Part shown: positions 11,218 to 20,915 of the stretch, one piece after another
Layout: each line of letters begins with the position of its first letter
Numbering within the stretch: position 1 is the stretch's first letter
DNA from: Akkermansiaceae bacterium
GTDB lineage: Bacteria > Verrucomicrobiota > Verrucomicrobiia > Verrucomicrobiales > Akkermansiaceae
Assembly (NCBI GenBank): GCA_026421245.1
Contig: JAPKDJ010000012.1
Location: forward strand, 1-64,000
Direction of reading: 5' to 3'
DNA: 64,000 bases
The notes under the pieces: model-generated
Database searches by the model: none
Told to the model about the DNA's origin: nothing
What the model saw: only the letters and a program-made list of their open reading frames with translations
Program-made: the position numbers and the translations under genes

Positions 11218-12423
11218 TCAAGAAACGGCGTCACGATGTAAAACGGCAGCGAACGCCCCGTCTGTTTCATCTTTAAACGGCAAAAGCTGCTCCCACTCCC
11301 CTAATCTGAATCCAGGAGTCTTTTCAACAAATTGAGTGACCAGCTCGATATTTTCCTCGGGATCGATCGAACACGTCGAATAAACCAAACGACCGCCGGG
11401 CTTCACACACCGGGACGCTTCCCGAAGAATTTCATTTTGAATCACCACCAGATTTTCAATATCCACTTTTTGTAATCGCCAGCGCGCATCGACCCTCCGA
11501 CGGAGCACCCCAGTATTAGAGCACGGGACATCGAGCAAAATTGCATCAAAATAATTCTCCCAGATGGACGGGGGAGACTGCCGCCAATCATGTTGCGACA
11601 CCTCCGAAATCCCTGCCCCGCATCGTTCCAGGTTTTCCAGAAGTCGGGGCAACCTCTTCTCATTCGAATCGGTACAAATCAATTTCCCCTGATTCTTCAT
11701 GAGCCCTGCAAGGTGAATCGCCTTACCCCCCGGTGCAGCGCAAGCGTCCAAGATCGTCTCTCCCGGTTTCGGAGCAAGTAACTCAGGCGCATGAGCTGTT
11801 GACGGGTCGGTGATATAGTAGTGACCACTATCGGCAGCCTCCTTGGCATTCGTTGGCTCGGGCGCCCCTTCCTGCGGCGGGTTCAACAGGTTGGGACGGT
11901 AGAAGGTTTCCGCCGGAAGATTGTTCCAGTTCATCAGCGCCACGGCATGGTCCTTGCCAAAAAGTTTTTTCCACCGCTTCCAAAGCCAATGGGGATGGGA
12001 GAATTGTGTCGGGAGTTCGATATCGGGAAGTTCTCGCAAAAGCCTCATCCGGCATTGCGCAGCTTTCCTCAGCACCGCGTTAATCAATCCCTGAATCGGC
12101 TTTCGCGCGCACTCGACCGTTTCATAAATAGCGGCATGATCCGGAATTCGCAGGATCAAAAGCTGAAAAAACCCGACACGCAAAACATCACGCGTTTCCG
12201 GGTCCAACTTTCCTCTACGAAACAAACCAATCCAATGATCGAGCAAACTCCGGTTTCGCAGCACTCCCATCAAAATCGCTTTCAAGAGAGCCCTATCCTG
12301 GGAAGAGAGATGATTCCTCTCGGCGTGCCGCTCGATCAAAGAATCCGCATAGACGTGCCCTTTGGCCCAGGCCCGCAATGCCGAGACAGCCGCTCGACGA
12401 ACATTTTTTCCTGCTTTGCCCAT
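11218..12423 (-). CDS. rsmB: 16S rRNA (cytosine967-C5)-methyltransferase, RsmB/Sun type
   Basis: This 401-residue enzyme has an N-terminal NusB-like RNA-binding domain (about 1-140; SALRAWAKGHVYADSLIERH) and a C-terminal Rossmann methyltransferase. The SAM motif is LDACAAPGGKAIHLA. The two conserved cysteines are Cys301 in DVPCSNTG and Cys351 in YSTCSIDPEEN, spaced about as in E. coli RsmB. The ATG at 12423 gives MGKAGKNVRR and is chosen over the far upstream start at 12606, whose extra 61 residues are low-complexity and overlap the preceding gene. It begins 11 nt after the small gene upstream. Confidence 0.94.
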   Translation of the reverse strand: MGKAGKNVRRAAVSALRAWAKGHVYADSLIERHAERNHLSSQDRALLKAILMGVLRNRSLLDHWIGLFRRGKLDPETRDVLRVGFFQLLILRIPDHAAIYETVECARKPIQGLINAVLRKAAQCRMRLLRELPDIELPTQFSHPHWLWKRWKKLFGKDHAVALMNWNNLPAETFYRPNLLNPPQEGAPEPTNAKEAADSGHYYITDPSTAHAPELLAPKPGETILDACAAPGGKAIHLAGLMKNQGKLICTDSNEKRLPRLLENLERCGAGISEVSQHDWRQSPPSIWENYFDAILLDVPCSNTGVLRRRVDARWRLQKVDIENLVVIQNEILREASRCVKPGGRLVYSTCSIDPEENIELVTQFVEKTPGFRLGEWEQLLPFKDETDGAFAAVLHRDAVS

Positions 12424-12434
12424 TAGAATAATAT

Positions 12435-12728
12435 TTAGGATAAAGCTGCCGCAATTTGCCCCCACTCTTCCGCCAGAGTCACTCCCGGCGCTGGCATTTC
12501 TTTTTTGGCCCGATGATACCAATAAGAGGAATTCCCAAGATCCCCTTCCTCCCGGTGAAGATAGGCATGAATCCAGGCTCCGTGTGGATCGGGAACATCC
12601 TGACAAAGATCGTGTGAATCATCCCAGCGACCTACCTTGGCCAGCCAAAGTGCCTTTTGTGCAACGGGAAGCTCCACAGGCGGTTCCGGATCCGTTTCTG
12701 CAGATTGTGCGAGTTCAGCGGCTGTCAT
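12435..12728 (-). CDS. Small conserved hypothetical protein with a GAWIHAYLHREEGD motif
   Basis: A 97-residue soluble protein with a TPR-like helical pattern: KALWLAKVGRWDDSHDLCQD, then GAWIHAYLHREEGDLGNSSY and WYHRAKKEMP. I recognise this as a widespread conserved bacterial family without an assigned function. There is no signal peptide. It lies between the metalloprotease gene (46 nt gap) and rsmB (11 nt gap) on the same strand. No catalytic residues are evident. Confidence 0.8.
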   Translation of the reverse strand: MTAAELAQSAETDPEPPVELPVAQKALWLAKVGRWDDSHDLCQDVPDPHGAWIHAYLHREEGDLGNSSYWYHRAKKEMPAPGVTLAEEWGQIAAALS

Positions 12729-12774
12729 GTCGCCGCTGTCTTGCCAAAAAAGCCAGAGAAGGGAAGCCGGAACT

Positions 12775-15700
12775 CTAAGGAAGCACCGAGAAGGTCAGTC
12801 GGAAATAGGTTTTTCCTTCCGAAGGCTCAACCAAGAGCCCTTCTCCGGTGACTTCCAAATCTCTTTCCTCCCAATTCCGTAAATCAGTCGAAAACTCTAC
12901 GCCAATGACCGCATCAGATCTCTCGGGAAGCCCCGCTAATGGCAAAAGAAATCCCGATCCCTGTTTTGTGAGCGAGAGATTCCTTTTCGAACTTCTTTCC
13001 GTCGGATCAGTCCCCAGAAGATACTCCGCCAATTCGCTCAGCCCATCCCCGTCGGAGTCCCCAGTGAGATCAACCTCCACCGAAAAAAAACCGGCCAACC
13101 ATTCGCTCAGCCCGGTTCGATCCCTAATCAGAATTGTCTCGCTGGCATCAACACCTGCCGCAAACCCAGTTTGGTCATTTGGAATGGTTAAAAGGAGAAC
13201 TTCTTCACCTTCTCTCAAATCATCACTTCGAACACTCAAAGACACCCCGACTTGGCTCTGCCCTGCTGGTAAAAGAACTTCGAGATTCCCTGAAAAATCC
13301 TCACTCGAAGCGGAGCCGGCGGCACCCAGGACAACGGTCAGTGGAGTCACCAATGGCAGGTCACTCGAAACCAAAAGCGCCACGGTCTCCGAGGGGAAAT
13401 TTTCATCAAGCCGGCCGCCTACAAGTGACAATTTAAGTGCAGGACGGTGGACCTCGCAATCTTCAATCACCATAGTGACGTTCACGTTGTCCAACCACCA
13501 CCCCTCGCTAGACGACGAACGGTCATGAACTAATCGCCAACGAAATTGAAGACTCTCACCTGCCCACTCCACCGGAAGCTCAACCGTTGTTGTTATGAAT
13601 ACTGATCGCTTCGCCGACCAAGCCATCCGACCGGCAATCGGCGAATCAAATCCTGAACGAATGACCCGATCGTAGCCCCCCGACACGATTATGTCGGGGC
13701 TCTCAATCAGGTCGGTCCACGCCCCATCATTCCTCGAAACTTCAAGCACCGCCCCGTCAAATCCAATCTCTGTTCGGTACAAGTGTTCGAAACTGAGAAT
13801 CCCCCCTCCCTCAGTCAGCACAAATGATGGTGAAATTAGGGAAGAAGAAGACACCCTCCCAGCTCCGCCAGTGAAGGCTGACCGGATTGAGGAAACCGAA
13901 CGCGATGAAACAGAATCCCACGCGATGCCGCCCCCGATTTCTTCGGATGCCCATCCGGAAGGAAGATCACTCGAGTCATCAAATCCCTCATCCACAGGAA
14001 CCGGCAACTGCCGATTCCCCAAACTGAATTCTCGCTCGAAGTTCAACAAGCTTCCCGACTCATCAGCAATATCGATGACAAAATTCGCAGCGTCTCCGCA
14101 GCCCCCAACCGCTCCAAAAACCAGATCCAGTGCACCCGCCGAATTCGCCTCAATCCCGGAGGGAAGATCATTCGAAAAGGTCGTCACATTAGTGGTTCCA
14201 GTGATATTCACCAACAAGTTTCCCGTCGGTAATGTCCCAATGTTCTCGATCGGAATCGAAACCCGAACCGTCTCATTCGGATCCAGACGACTGTTTTTAA
14301 CGGAACCAGACTCAGCGATCACAACCGCATCACCAGCCACTAGCCGAGGACCTGGAACACGATCATTTAACGTGACTGTCAGCTCGTATATTTGGGCGCC
14401 GTTCGAGGCATCTCCATTGACTCTCAGATAATAGACTCCGTTTTCGGGAAATTTAAAAAGATCAATTTTCTCATCATCACCTGCTCCTCCAGCTGTCGAT
14501 AACGCTAAAACATTCGCACCGCCCAGATCAAGGATCTCAAGTGAAAGGTCGTGGACCGCTTCCGAATTAAAGATCGCGCCAGCTGAACACCCGTTATTCG
14601 TCTCCGCCCCTTCAAAATAACTCCCCTCTCCGGGCGTAAGCCTCGCCGTGAGCCTTTGGCCGCTCTCAACTTCAAATCGGTAAAAATCAACATCCGTATT
14701 ATCGTCGATACTGAGCCGGCCAAACGAACGGGTTTCGAGTAATGGAAGATCCACCAAGGTCGCCTCTGCCGCGGAATCATTATCGTTGAATTCTTCATGC
14801 GATTCGAAGCGATCGCCATAAAGCCGCTGCAGTGACTGGTGTTCATCAAATCGAGGCCCACGAAAACTGGTCGTCAAAATGGGCTCAAGAAGCTTCGTCC
14901 GGTTGATCGGACAGACATGAGACAACCCCAATCCATGCCCCAGTTCGTGGGTGATTGTGTTGAAGAGTCGAATCGAGGAACTGGACGTCAGATCAAAAGT
15001 CCCGTCGCTCGAATCAAAAATCATGTCACCGTGATCAGGGGCGAAGGCTAAGGCCAAAGTCCCGCTGTCTCCATCTAGGGCCCTGGCCGAAACACGAATA
15101 TCCCCGCGAACGCCTACCGAGCCCAAGGTGAAGGAGCTTATTTCCGACCCGTCGTCACTCGGTTCATACTCTAAAGTCACCCCACAGGTATCGGCCATCG
15201 ATTGAAAGGCCTCTTCGAAAATTTCAAACCAGGGTTGATCTTCAGCAGGACCGTTTTCGACTCCTCCGTAGATCCCTGCCATCCACAAACGAAAATTGGA
15301 CGATGTGTTTGCCTGTTCATCGACCCCCGGGGTCGATGTCCCATCCGGAACAATACTCCATGTCAACGTGATTGGTTGCCCTTGGTTTCCACTTCCAAAT
15401 CCACTCACCGCAGTTCGATTCCAACGACCGGAACTTGAAAACTGATTGGCAAACAGTGCGTATCCGGCCCCTCCAAGCCCGGTTAACTTCTCAACCTCGT
15501 GATACGCCGCAGCTTTCTCTGCCGCAACATCCGGCGCCCAACAAAGCCAGTGCTGGTCCCTCGCTGCGGGAGAAGTCAGTCTGTCAATGTATGATCGAAG
15601 TTTCCTCAACTCCTCCTCGTCAAGAGCGACAAGAAGCTCGGGATCGATTTTAGACTCGATCAAAGCAACGATTGAAGACCTTTCTTTTCGGTCAAGGCGC

Positions 15701-15942
15701 GAGAGCATCCCCCCCCTCTGGATCTCACCATTCAAACTGGAGATCTCTCCGAACGGCGCAATCATACGCATTCCTTCAATCCCAGCTTCCTTTATCGCCC
15801 AGGCTTCAGCTTTGAGCCCAATCTCGAAAACTTCTACTACCCCCTTATTTCCACCCGTCTCGGCTGGCTCTTTCTCAGACGCTTCTTCAAACGCAATCCA
15901 CAGCATAATCAGAGGAAGAATAAGAACAATCAATCGTGTCAT
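12775..15942 (-). CDS. Secreted metzincin-type metalloprotease with Calx-beta and C-terminal sorting-like domain
   Basis: A 1055-residue exported protein. Residues 1-20 form a signal peptide (MTRLIVLILPLIMLWIAF). The catalytic domain contains HELGHGLGLSH (His332, Glu333, His336, His342), the HExxHxxGxxH zinc motif. The expected downstream Met-turn reads LLEPILTTS, with Leu where Met is usual. A pre-peptidase C-terminal-like domain follows at about 400-515. Later parts are an adhesion-like sandwich, a Calx-beta-like segment near 830-935 (ENFPSETVALLVSSDLP onward), a TSP3-like DLTGDSDGDGLSELAEYLLG stretch and the verrucomicrobial C-terminal domain. Likely an extracellular protease; the substrate is unknown. 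First gene of the minus-strand run ending at trmD. Confidence 0.85.
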   Translation of the reverse strand: MTRLIVLILPLIMLWIAFEEASEKEPAETGGNKGVVEVFEIGLKAEAWAIKEAGIEGMRMIAPFGEISSLNGEIQRGGMLSRLDRKERSSIVALIESKIDPELLVALDEEELRKLRSYIDRLTSPAARDQHWLCWAPDVAAEKAAAYHEVEKLTGLGGAGYALFANQFSSSGRWNRTAVSGFGSGNQGQPITLTWSIVPDGTSTPGVDEQANTSSNFRLWMAGIYGGVENGPAEDQPWFEIFEEAFQSMADTCGVTLEYEPSDDGSEISSFTLGSVGVRGDIRVSARALDGDSGTLALAFAPDHGDMIFDSSDGTFDLTSSSSIRLFNTITHELGHGLGLSHVCPINRTKLLEPILTTSFRGPRFDEHQSLQRLYGDRFESHEEFNDNDSAAEATLVDLPLLETRSFGRLSIDDNTDVDFYRFEVESGQRLTARLTPGEGSYFEGAETNNGCSAGAIFNSEAVHDLSLEILDLGGANVLALSTAGGAGDDEKIDLFKFPENGVYYLRVNGDASNGAQIYELTVTLNDRVPGPRLVAGDAVVIAESGSVKNSRLDPNETVRVSIPIENIGTLPTGNLLVNITGTTNVTTFSNDLPSGIEANSAGALDLVFGAVGGCGDAANFVIDIADESGSLLNFEREFSLGNRQLPVPVDEGFDDSSDLPSGWASEEIGGGIAWDSVSSRSVSSIRSAFTGGAGRVSSSSLISPSFVLTEGGGILSFEHLYRTEIGFDGAVLEVSRNDGAWTDLIESPDIIVSGGYDRVIRSGFDSPIAGRMAWSAKRSVFITTTVELPVEWAGESLQFRWRLVHDRSSSSEGWWLDNVNVTMVIEDCEVHRPALKLSLVGGRLDENFPSETVALLVSSDLPLVTPLTVVLGAAGSASSEDFSGNLEVLLPAGQSQVGVSLSVRSDDLREGEEVLLLTIPNDQTGFAAGVDASETILIRDRTGLSEWLAGFFSVEVDLTGDSDGDGLSELAEYLLGTDPTERSSKRNLSLTKQGSGFLLPLAGLPERSDAVIGVEFSTDLRNWEERDLEVTGEGLLVEPSEGKTYFRLTFSVLP

Positions 15943-16061
15943 GTGGCAAAAGCAAACCCTGATGGCTTCTTCGCAAAAGCTAACACGAACATTGGGAGCC
16001 GTCAGGCGAAAATCCCAAGGTTGTCAGATGCCGGACTCCATGTTCATTCTCTCTCCGCACA

Positions 16062-16799
16062 ATGACCGAAGAACCTATCGACCCCATTGGGCGGCCCCGC
16101 GACATCAGACACTCACGCCTTCGCAAGACGCTCAAACCATTCCTCGCCGGAATGGCAACTGTGATCCCTGTTCTCGCAACCGGATGGATCGTCGTCCTTG
16201 TTTTCCGGCTCCTCCATAAGATCGGCCTCGCCATTATCAACGGGTTTTTGAAGGCCCTGAACTCCCTCCGCGGAGTCGACCCCGAATCAGAGTCGACCTG
16301 GACCATCGAGGGGTTTCCTGGCGACGACTTCCTCTGGTTGTTCATCCCTCTTGCCCTCCTCTTTCTCGTTGGTCTTGCCGTCACCAACCGGCCCGGGAAA
16401 AAAATCTCACGCTGGATTGACGACACCATGGGCCGAATTCCCCTTTTTGGGGTTATCTACGCTACGATCAAACAATTCGTAGATGCCGTCCGAAACCTGG
16501 GCGGACCCCAGAAATTCAAGGGGGTCGCCTATGTGGAATATCCCAGCCCCGGGTGTCGGCTGATTGGTTTCATCACCGGAAATTTTTCCGATCCCCAAAC
16601 AGGAAAACGCACAACATCGATCTTCATACCCACCTCTCCAAATCCGATGACCGGATTCGTGGTCCTCATGGATGACAACAAGGTTTTCGAAAGTGACATG
16701 ACTCTCGAAGAAGCTGGAAAAATGATTCTCTCCGCGGGCCTCGTCGCTCCCGTATCCTTCGGTGGTGAAGTCGAAGAAAAGACTACTTCGGCTTCCTAG
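16062..16799 (+). CDS. DUF502 family inner-membrane protein
   Basis: This 245-residue protein has two transmembrane segments, at about 31-53 (MATVIPVLATGWIVVLVFRL) and about 88-106 (FLWLFIPLALLFLVGLAV). These are followed by the family signature IPLFGVIYATIKQFVDAV and a C-terminal soluble domain with FIPTSPNPMTGFVVLM. This order and length match DUF502 proteins, which are conserved in bacteria and plants (COV-like in plants) with no settled function. It converges on trmB with a 17-nt overlap of coding ends. Confidence 0.92.
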   Translation: MTEEPIDPIGRPRDIRHSRLRKTLKPFLAGMATVIPVLATGWIVVLVFRLLHKIGLAIINGFLKALNSLRGVDPESESTWTIEGFPGDDFLWLFIPLALLFLVGLAVTNRPGKKISRWIDDTMGRIPLFGVIYATIKQFVDAVRNLGGPQKFKGVAYVEYPSPGCRLIGFITGNFSDPQTGKRTTSIFIPTSPNPMTGFVVLMDDNKVFESDMTLEEAGKMILSAGLVAPVSFGGEVEEKTTSAS

Positions 16800-17403
16800 C
16801 CCGCAGCCCCTGTAATCTCTTTCCTTCGGCCTCCCACTGAATCTGGAAATCCGTCTTCGGATAGAAAAAAGCATTTCCCGGCCAGTCCAGACACTCCAAT
16901 CCTGCAAAGGCCTCAAGATGTTCTTGGCTCCACTCGAAATATTCGTCGTGATCGGTCTTAAAGAGCAACTCTCCCCCTGGTTTTAAAACCCGCACGAGAG
17001 CCCTGAGAAAAGGCTCCTGAAAAAGTCGGCGGCGATGATGCTTTGCTTTCGGCCAAGGGTCGGGACAAAGCAGATGCAAGCGATCCACACAACTCTCCGG
17101 CAAGAGCCATTGCAAGGTATAGAGACTCTCCAGTCTCAAAACGCGCACATTTTTGAGATTTCGCCTTTCGGCGCCGCGGCACACTTTACGAACCCTCCCC
17201 AGGAGTCTTTCAACAGCGAGAAAATTTCTTTCCGGATAGTATTCCGCCATTTCCAGAGTGAACTTGCCGTCACCGCACCCCAAATCGATCTCCAGCGGGG
17301 CCTCATTTCCAAAGAACTGATCGGGATCGATTTCGGCAAAGTAATCCTCAGGCACCAATTCGTTGGGCTCGGCAGGACGGACCGTCTTAGTGTTGGGAAC
17401 CAT
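16783..17403 (-). CDS. trmB: tRNA (guanine46-N7)-methyltransferase
   Basis: TrmB forms m7G46 in the tRNA variable loop using SAM. The protein has 206 residues. It carries the SAM-binding motif LEIDLGCGDGKFTLEMA and the signature LHLLCPDPWPKAKHHRRR, including the conserved PDPWPK segment. The C-terminal part has ELLFKTDHDEYFEWS, as expected. It starts with ATG 11 nt downstream of the upstream cyclophilin-type gene stop, so it is probably the last gene of that minus-strand run. Confidence 0.95.
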   Translation of the reverse strand: MVPNTKTVRPAEPNELVPEDYFAEIDPDQFFGNEAPLEIDLGCGDGKFTLEMAEYYPERNFLAVERLLGRVRKVCRGAERRNLKNVRVLRLESLYTLQWLLPESCVDRLHLLCPDPWPKAKHHRRRLFQEPFLRALVRVLKPGGELLFKTDHDEYFEWSQEHLEAFAGLECLDWPGNAFFYPKTDFQIQWEAEGKRLQGLRARKPK

Positions 17404-17414
17404 GAGGTGAGAGC

Positions 17415-19040
17415 CTACTGAACCTTCCGGTAAATGCCACTGTAACTAAGAAACGGCACTTCGGGATCAGTCGTGCGCGCATCAAAGCGACGAATAATCG
17501 CCGACTGATTGACCAAGGGATTATTGGCATAACGTGTTGATTCGAAGTGAAGTGTCAACTCCCCCACATTAAGAGGGCCGGTCACGTTAGTGAAGGTCAA
17601 GGCGCCTTTGTAGGGACCAGATTCCGAACTGTATTGCGCGGCGAACGTCCCCGATCCTATTGACGCCGCTATAACCGAATCTTGTCCCTGAGCCGTTTGT
17701 TCAATCAACATGTCTATCGAATATGATCCAGTCACTCCATCCTCGCTGAACGTAAGCTCAAGGGATCCCTGATCAATTCCCGAGTTCACCTCGAGAGCAA
17801 AGCGGGCGTTCTTAAGCTCCATATCACTGGAGAACCAATGCGGAATAACCGTGGCAAAACCTTTCACAAAAAGCTTGGGAGCAAACACGAACGCGTCGGT
17901 AAGGTTCGTATAAACCGGACCGGTCGAGGCCGGCGATTGGGCTTCAAAAGCCCCCGCCAGATAATTAATCAAATCAGTGCTCTGATAGAGAATCGTCAGG
18001 GTTGAAGGTTTCCACGGAGTGACCAAGGAAAACTGGGAATCCGATCGATTGAAGCCCATACAAAGCTCCTCAATTTGACCCGGCATAAAGGATTGATGAT
18101 AACTTTCAAAAAACGCCGCCACATCGCCGCCCCTCCGGAAGGTAATCTCATCAATAGACATCTCATTTGACGGAAGCCCGTTACTATCAGTCAGGGAATT
18201 GGCAATACTCAGCACCACCGATCGACCGGCATTTTGGACGACCGTCCCAAAGGCCGTGTATTTACCGTTCCAACTACGATCGGCCGCAGAAGTGATGAAA
18301 AAACGACTCCCATTTCGATTAGGACCCAATGAATCCATCGCCAGAATCCAAGCCCTATTAAAAGGTGTTCCATACGGATTCACAGTGTTTCCAGGCGTCC
18401 GAAGGATCTCGTCTTGAAAATGATATCCAGGATTTTCCAGGAGAGACTCAGTCATGCTCCCTGCAAAAAATCGCTTTCCAGTCTCCACGCGATTGATCTT
18501 CAGATTCCGATACATCGGAGCCTTCTTGACGCGTTGATCTCTCGCATCAATCCAAGATCTCGGATAGCGAAGAGTGATGCGATACCGAGTTGGCTTCGAG
18601 TTCACAAACTGAAGCCGCACACGATCTTGTCCGGTGACATCCGCATAGTAACTGGAAAGCAAAAATGTTTCCACCGCTCCGATGAAGGTCCCGCTCTGCT
18701 TGATCTCATAATGCGCTCGCATCGTGCTCGAGATCGGCACATAGGACACCGTGAGGGGAAGTTTGACCGAATCAGATTCAGCTGTCGTTGAGTAGAGATG
18801 TCGATTGTGGGTTGGATCCTCCAGAAATGGAACTCCATTTCTGGTTTCAAAAACATCATCTCCCTTGCCTGCCAGATGGATGAAGTTGGCGGTGGCAAGG
18901 GGCGCATTCACATGGTCGAGCACAACGCTAAACTCACCCATCGAAGTCTGAAAATCGGCTACAATCTGGGCTGAACTGGTAATCGCGAGCCCCATAAATG
19001 CGACGATGCCTTTGCTCGATTTTCTCATAAATAAACCCAT
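17415..19040 (-). CDS. Secreted cyclophilin-type protein with a large insertion
   Basis: A 541-residue exported protein with a signal peptide near residues 5-25 (MRKSSKGIVAFMGLAITSSA); an ATG at 19028 is an alternative start. The cyclophilin fold opens with VADFQTSMGEFSVVLDHVNA and ATANFIHLAG. A stretch of roughly 115 residues then intervenes before the FxR-strand equivalent (LKINRVETGKRFFAGS). The fold closes with NGSRFFITSAADRSWNGKYT. The C-terminal 230 residues are a separate beta-rich region of unknown type. Catalytic residues are only partly kept, so isomerase activity is doubtful. It starts 3 nt after the stop of another cyclophilin gene, suggesting tandem duplication and divergence. 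Confidence 0.78.
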   Translation of the reverse strand: MGLFMRKSSKGIVAFMGLAITSSAQIVADFQTSMGEFSVVLDHVNAPLATANFIHLAGKGDDVFETRNGVPFLEDPTHNRHLYSTTAESDSVKLPLTVSYVPISSTMRAHYEIKQSGTFIGAVETFLLSSYYADVTGQDRVRLQFVNSKPTRYRITLRYPRSWIDARDQRVKKAPMYRNLKINRVETGKRFFAGSMTESLLENPGYHFQDEILRTPGNTVNPYGTPFNRAWILAMDSLGPNRNGSRFFITSAADRSWNGKYTAFGTVVQNAGRSVVLSIANSLTDSNGLPSNEMSIDEITFRRGGDVAAFFESYHQSFMPGQIEELCMGFNRSDSQFSLVTPWKPSTLTILYQSTDLINYLAGAFEAQSPASTGPVYTNLTDAFVFAPKLFVKGFATVIPHWFSSDMELKNARFALEVNSGIDQGSLELTFSEDGVTGSYSIDMLIEQTAQGQDSVIAASIGSGTFAAQYSSESGPYKGALTFTNVTGPLNVGELTLHFESTRYANNPLVNQSAIIRRFDARTTDPEVPFLSYSGIYRKVQ

Positions 19041-19043
19041 TCT

Positions 19044-20915
19044 TTAGTTCGCGACTCCGGTGTTTACCACCAAGCGAAAGAAGAGCCTGGATTCCTCCGT
19101 GACTAAAGCGCTTCTTTGAACAGTGACCATCTTGATCTCCCCCTCGTCGGATAAGTTGGTAATATTCACAGCATCAAAACCGTCATCTGTCATCCAAATC
19201 GTATCCCAATTGATCAGATCAGATGACATTTGAACCAAGTAGGAGAGATCAGAAGCAAACCCCCGATGCCGAAATGTGAAGATCCCATGTCCCAAATCAT
19301 CCACCCCACCAAAAGGGATCAATCCCGAATCATCTGACGAATTATTCGGATCCCCGCCATAGGCATATTCTTCAAAGTTCGTCAGGACTCCTGAGTCGCT
19401 CATCTCGGCCGGCCCTGAAGCAGATTCCTGCACTGCCCAACCTGAATAAGAACTTAAAACGGTGACAGGCATCGTCGTTGAGACACTTGCACCGTCCAGG
19501 TCCGTCGCCGTAATTGTCAATTGCGTGGTTCCTGGGAAGCCGTTGGGAGTGATGATCAATGGAGCCGCCAGGGTCGGTGCCACTGCAGCGGAAACAACAT
19601 CATCACCATCAGAAGTAACCGAATACGTCAGCGTCGGGATCTCGAAAACGTCGTTCATCGAAGCAAGTTGATCAAACGCCGGACTGTTCTCGTCAATACT
19701 GGTAAGTGGCCAATCTGACAGTGAGATCAATTGATCATCCAAATCCACCTGAAAAGTCCCTCGTGGTAGGATGGACATCCGGTTGACCGGGGCAATCTCG
19801 GCAGCACGGCCAAAGACCGTGAATCCTCCATTCTGGCCGTCAAGAATCGAGCGGTTGTCATTGAGGCTGATAAAAAACTGATTGGTCGCACTGTCGGGAT
19901 CGCCACCCAACTTGGCCATTGAAATTGTTCCGCAGAGATTCGGACGTGAAGAATCGAACTCGTTAACGATTGTGGGGAGTTGGGTCACACGGCTATATTT
20001 TCCGGGTTCGTCACCAGGCTTGAAGCCTCCACCCTGAAGAACAAAGTTCTCACCATTGCCTAACTTAGCCATACGGTGAAAGAACGCGCCGTCCCAGGCA
20101 TCACTCTCGGCGTAGGCGAAGAAATTATTTACCGTCACAGGGAATCCTTCATAGAACCCAATCTTAATGTCTCCAAACTCCGTGGAAACAGAGACCGCAC
20201 GAATAAAATCAGGATCTTCAAAAACGGTTGAGAGATCGATTCCAACTGAAGGTTCCGCAATGATGGTCACCGCATCAAGAGTCCCATTAAGGAGAGGTTT
20301 TTCGTTAATGACGTTGATATGGAGAAAGCCAGAACGGACATGAATTCCCATCTCCGCCTCGTAATTCACCCGGAAACTTCCTTCCGGAGGCGTTTCAGCA
20401 GAAAACGTTCCCGAGGTGCTGTCCAAATCCAGCCATTCGGGCAGGGTTCCTACTGAGCGAAATGATTCTGCCTCAAAATCTTTTGTGATCGTATAAGAGA
20501 AGCTCTCTCTAGGTGTTCCGGTGGCCGCCGAGGTGAAGACATTTAGATCTAACGTGATCACACTCAATTCAGGGCTCCAATCGGAAAATTCGAGCTCGCC
20601 AACATCTCCCCCTTCAAGAGGTTTTGCTGAACGAAGGCGGAACTCAACCTCGGAACCAGGGGTAAACCCGGAAAAGGTAAAGCCTGTCACGTCCGCTCCC
20701 GGACCATTCCGCACAAACGGCTCACCATTCCCAATGTTGATCTCAAATTGAAAAAGGGTTTCATCGGTGGCATTGTCCACCCATTCAAACGTCGCACGAT
20801 CGTTCCCCTCCGAGCGCGCAAAAACGAAATCAGTAGGAGCCGCAGGAGGCGCCGCTTTTAAAGCGGCCAAGCAGGTGAGTGCATATAAAAATGGTAAAAT
20901 TCGATAACTGGACAT
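19044..20915 (-). CDS. Secreted multidomain peptidyl-prolyl isomerase (cyclophilin type)
   Basis: About 623 residues from the ATG giving MSSYRILPFLYALTCLAA (a start at 20942 would add nine residues before the signal peptide). Domains: FN3-like at about 25-120, cadherin/dystroglycan-like at about 125-200, then a cyclophilin domain at about 220-390. The last keeps FFHRMAKLGNGENFVLQGGG (catalytic Arg and Gln) and DSATNQFFISL. The C-terminus has a GGDPNNSSDDSG motif and the SSDLINWDTIW domain common to exoproteins of this genome. It probably accelerates proline isomerisation outside the cytoplasm. Upstream of, and likely co-transcribed with, the insertion-bearing cyclophilin and trmB. Confidence 0.85.
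   Translation of the reverse strand: MSSYRILPFLYALTCLAALKAAPPAAPTDFVFARSEGNDRATFEWVDNATDETLFQFEINIGNGEPFVRNGPGADVTGFTFSGFTPGSEVEFRLRSAKPLEGGDVGELEFSDWSPELSVITLDLNVFTSAATGTPRESFSYTITKDFEAESFRSVGTLPEWLDLDSTSGTFSAETPPEGSFRVNYEAEMGIHVRSGFLHINVINEKPLLNGTLDAVTIIAEPSVGIDLSTVFEDPDFIRAVSVSTEFGDIKIGFYEGFPVTVNNFFAYAESDAWDGAFFHRMAKLGNGENFVLQGGGFKPGDEPGKYSRVTQLPTIVNEFDSSRPNLCGTISMAKLGGDPDSATNQFFISLNDNRSILDGQNGGFTVFGRAAEIAPVNRMSILPRGTFQVDLDDQLISLSDWPLTSIDENSPAFDQLASMNDVFEIPTLTYSVTSDGDDVVSAAVAPTLAAPLIITPNGFPGTTQLTITATDLDGASVSTTMPVTVLSSYSGWAVQESASGPAEMSDSGVLTNFEEYAYGGDPNNSSDDSGLIPFGGVDDLGHGIFTFRHRGFASDLSYLVQMSSDLINWDTIWMTDDGFDAVNITNLSDEGEIKMVTVQRSALVTEESRLFFRLVVNTGVAN

Noticed and set aside
11174-11221. Upstream start of the L,D-transpeptidase at 11221
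   Set aside because: It would place 16 residues before a lipoprotein signal; the ATG at 11173 starts directly at the signal.
15405-15420. GTTCGATTCCAAC word like a tRNA T-loop
   Set aside because: It is within the metalloprotease coding frame, and no acceptor stem or anticodon arm can be drawn around it.
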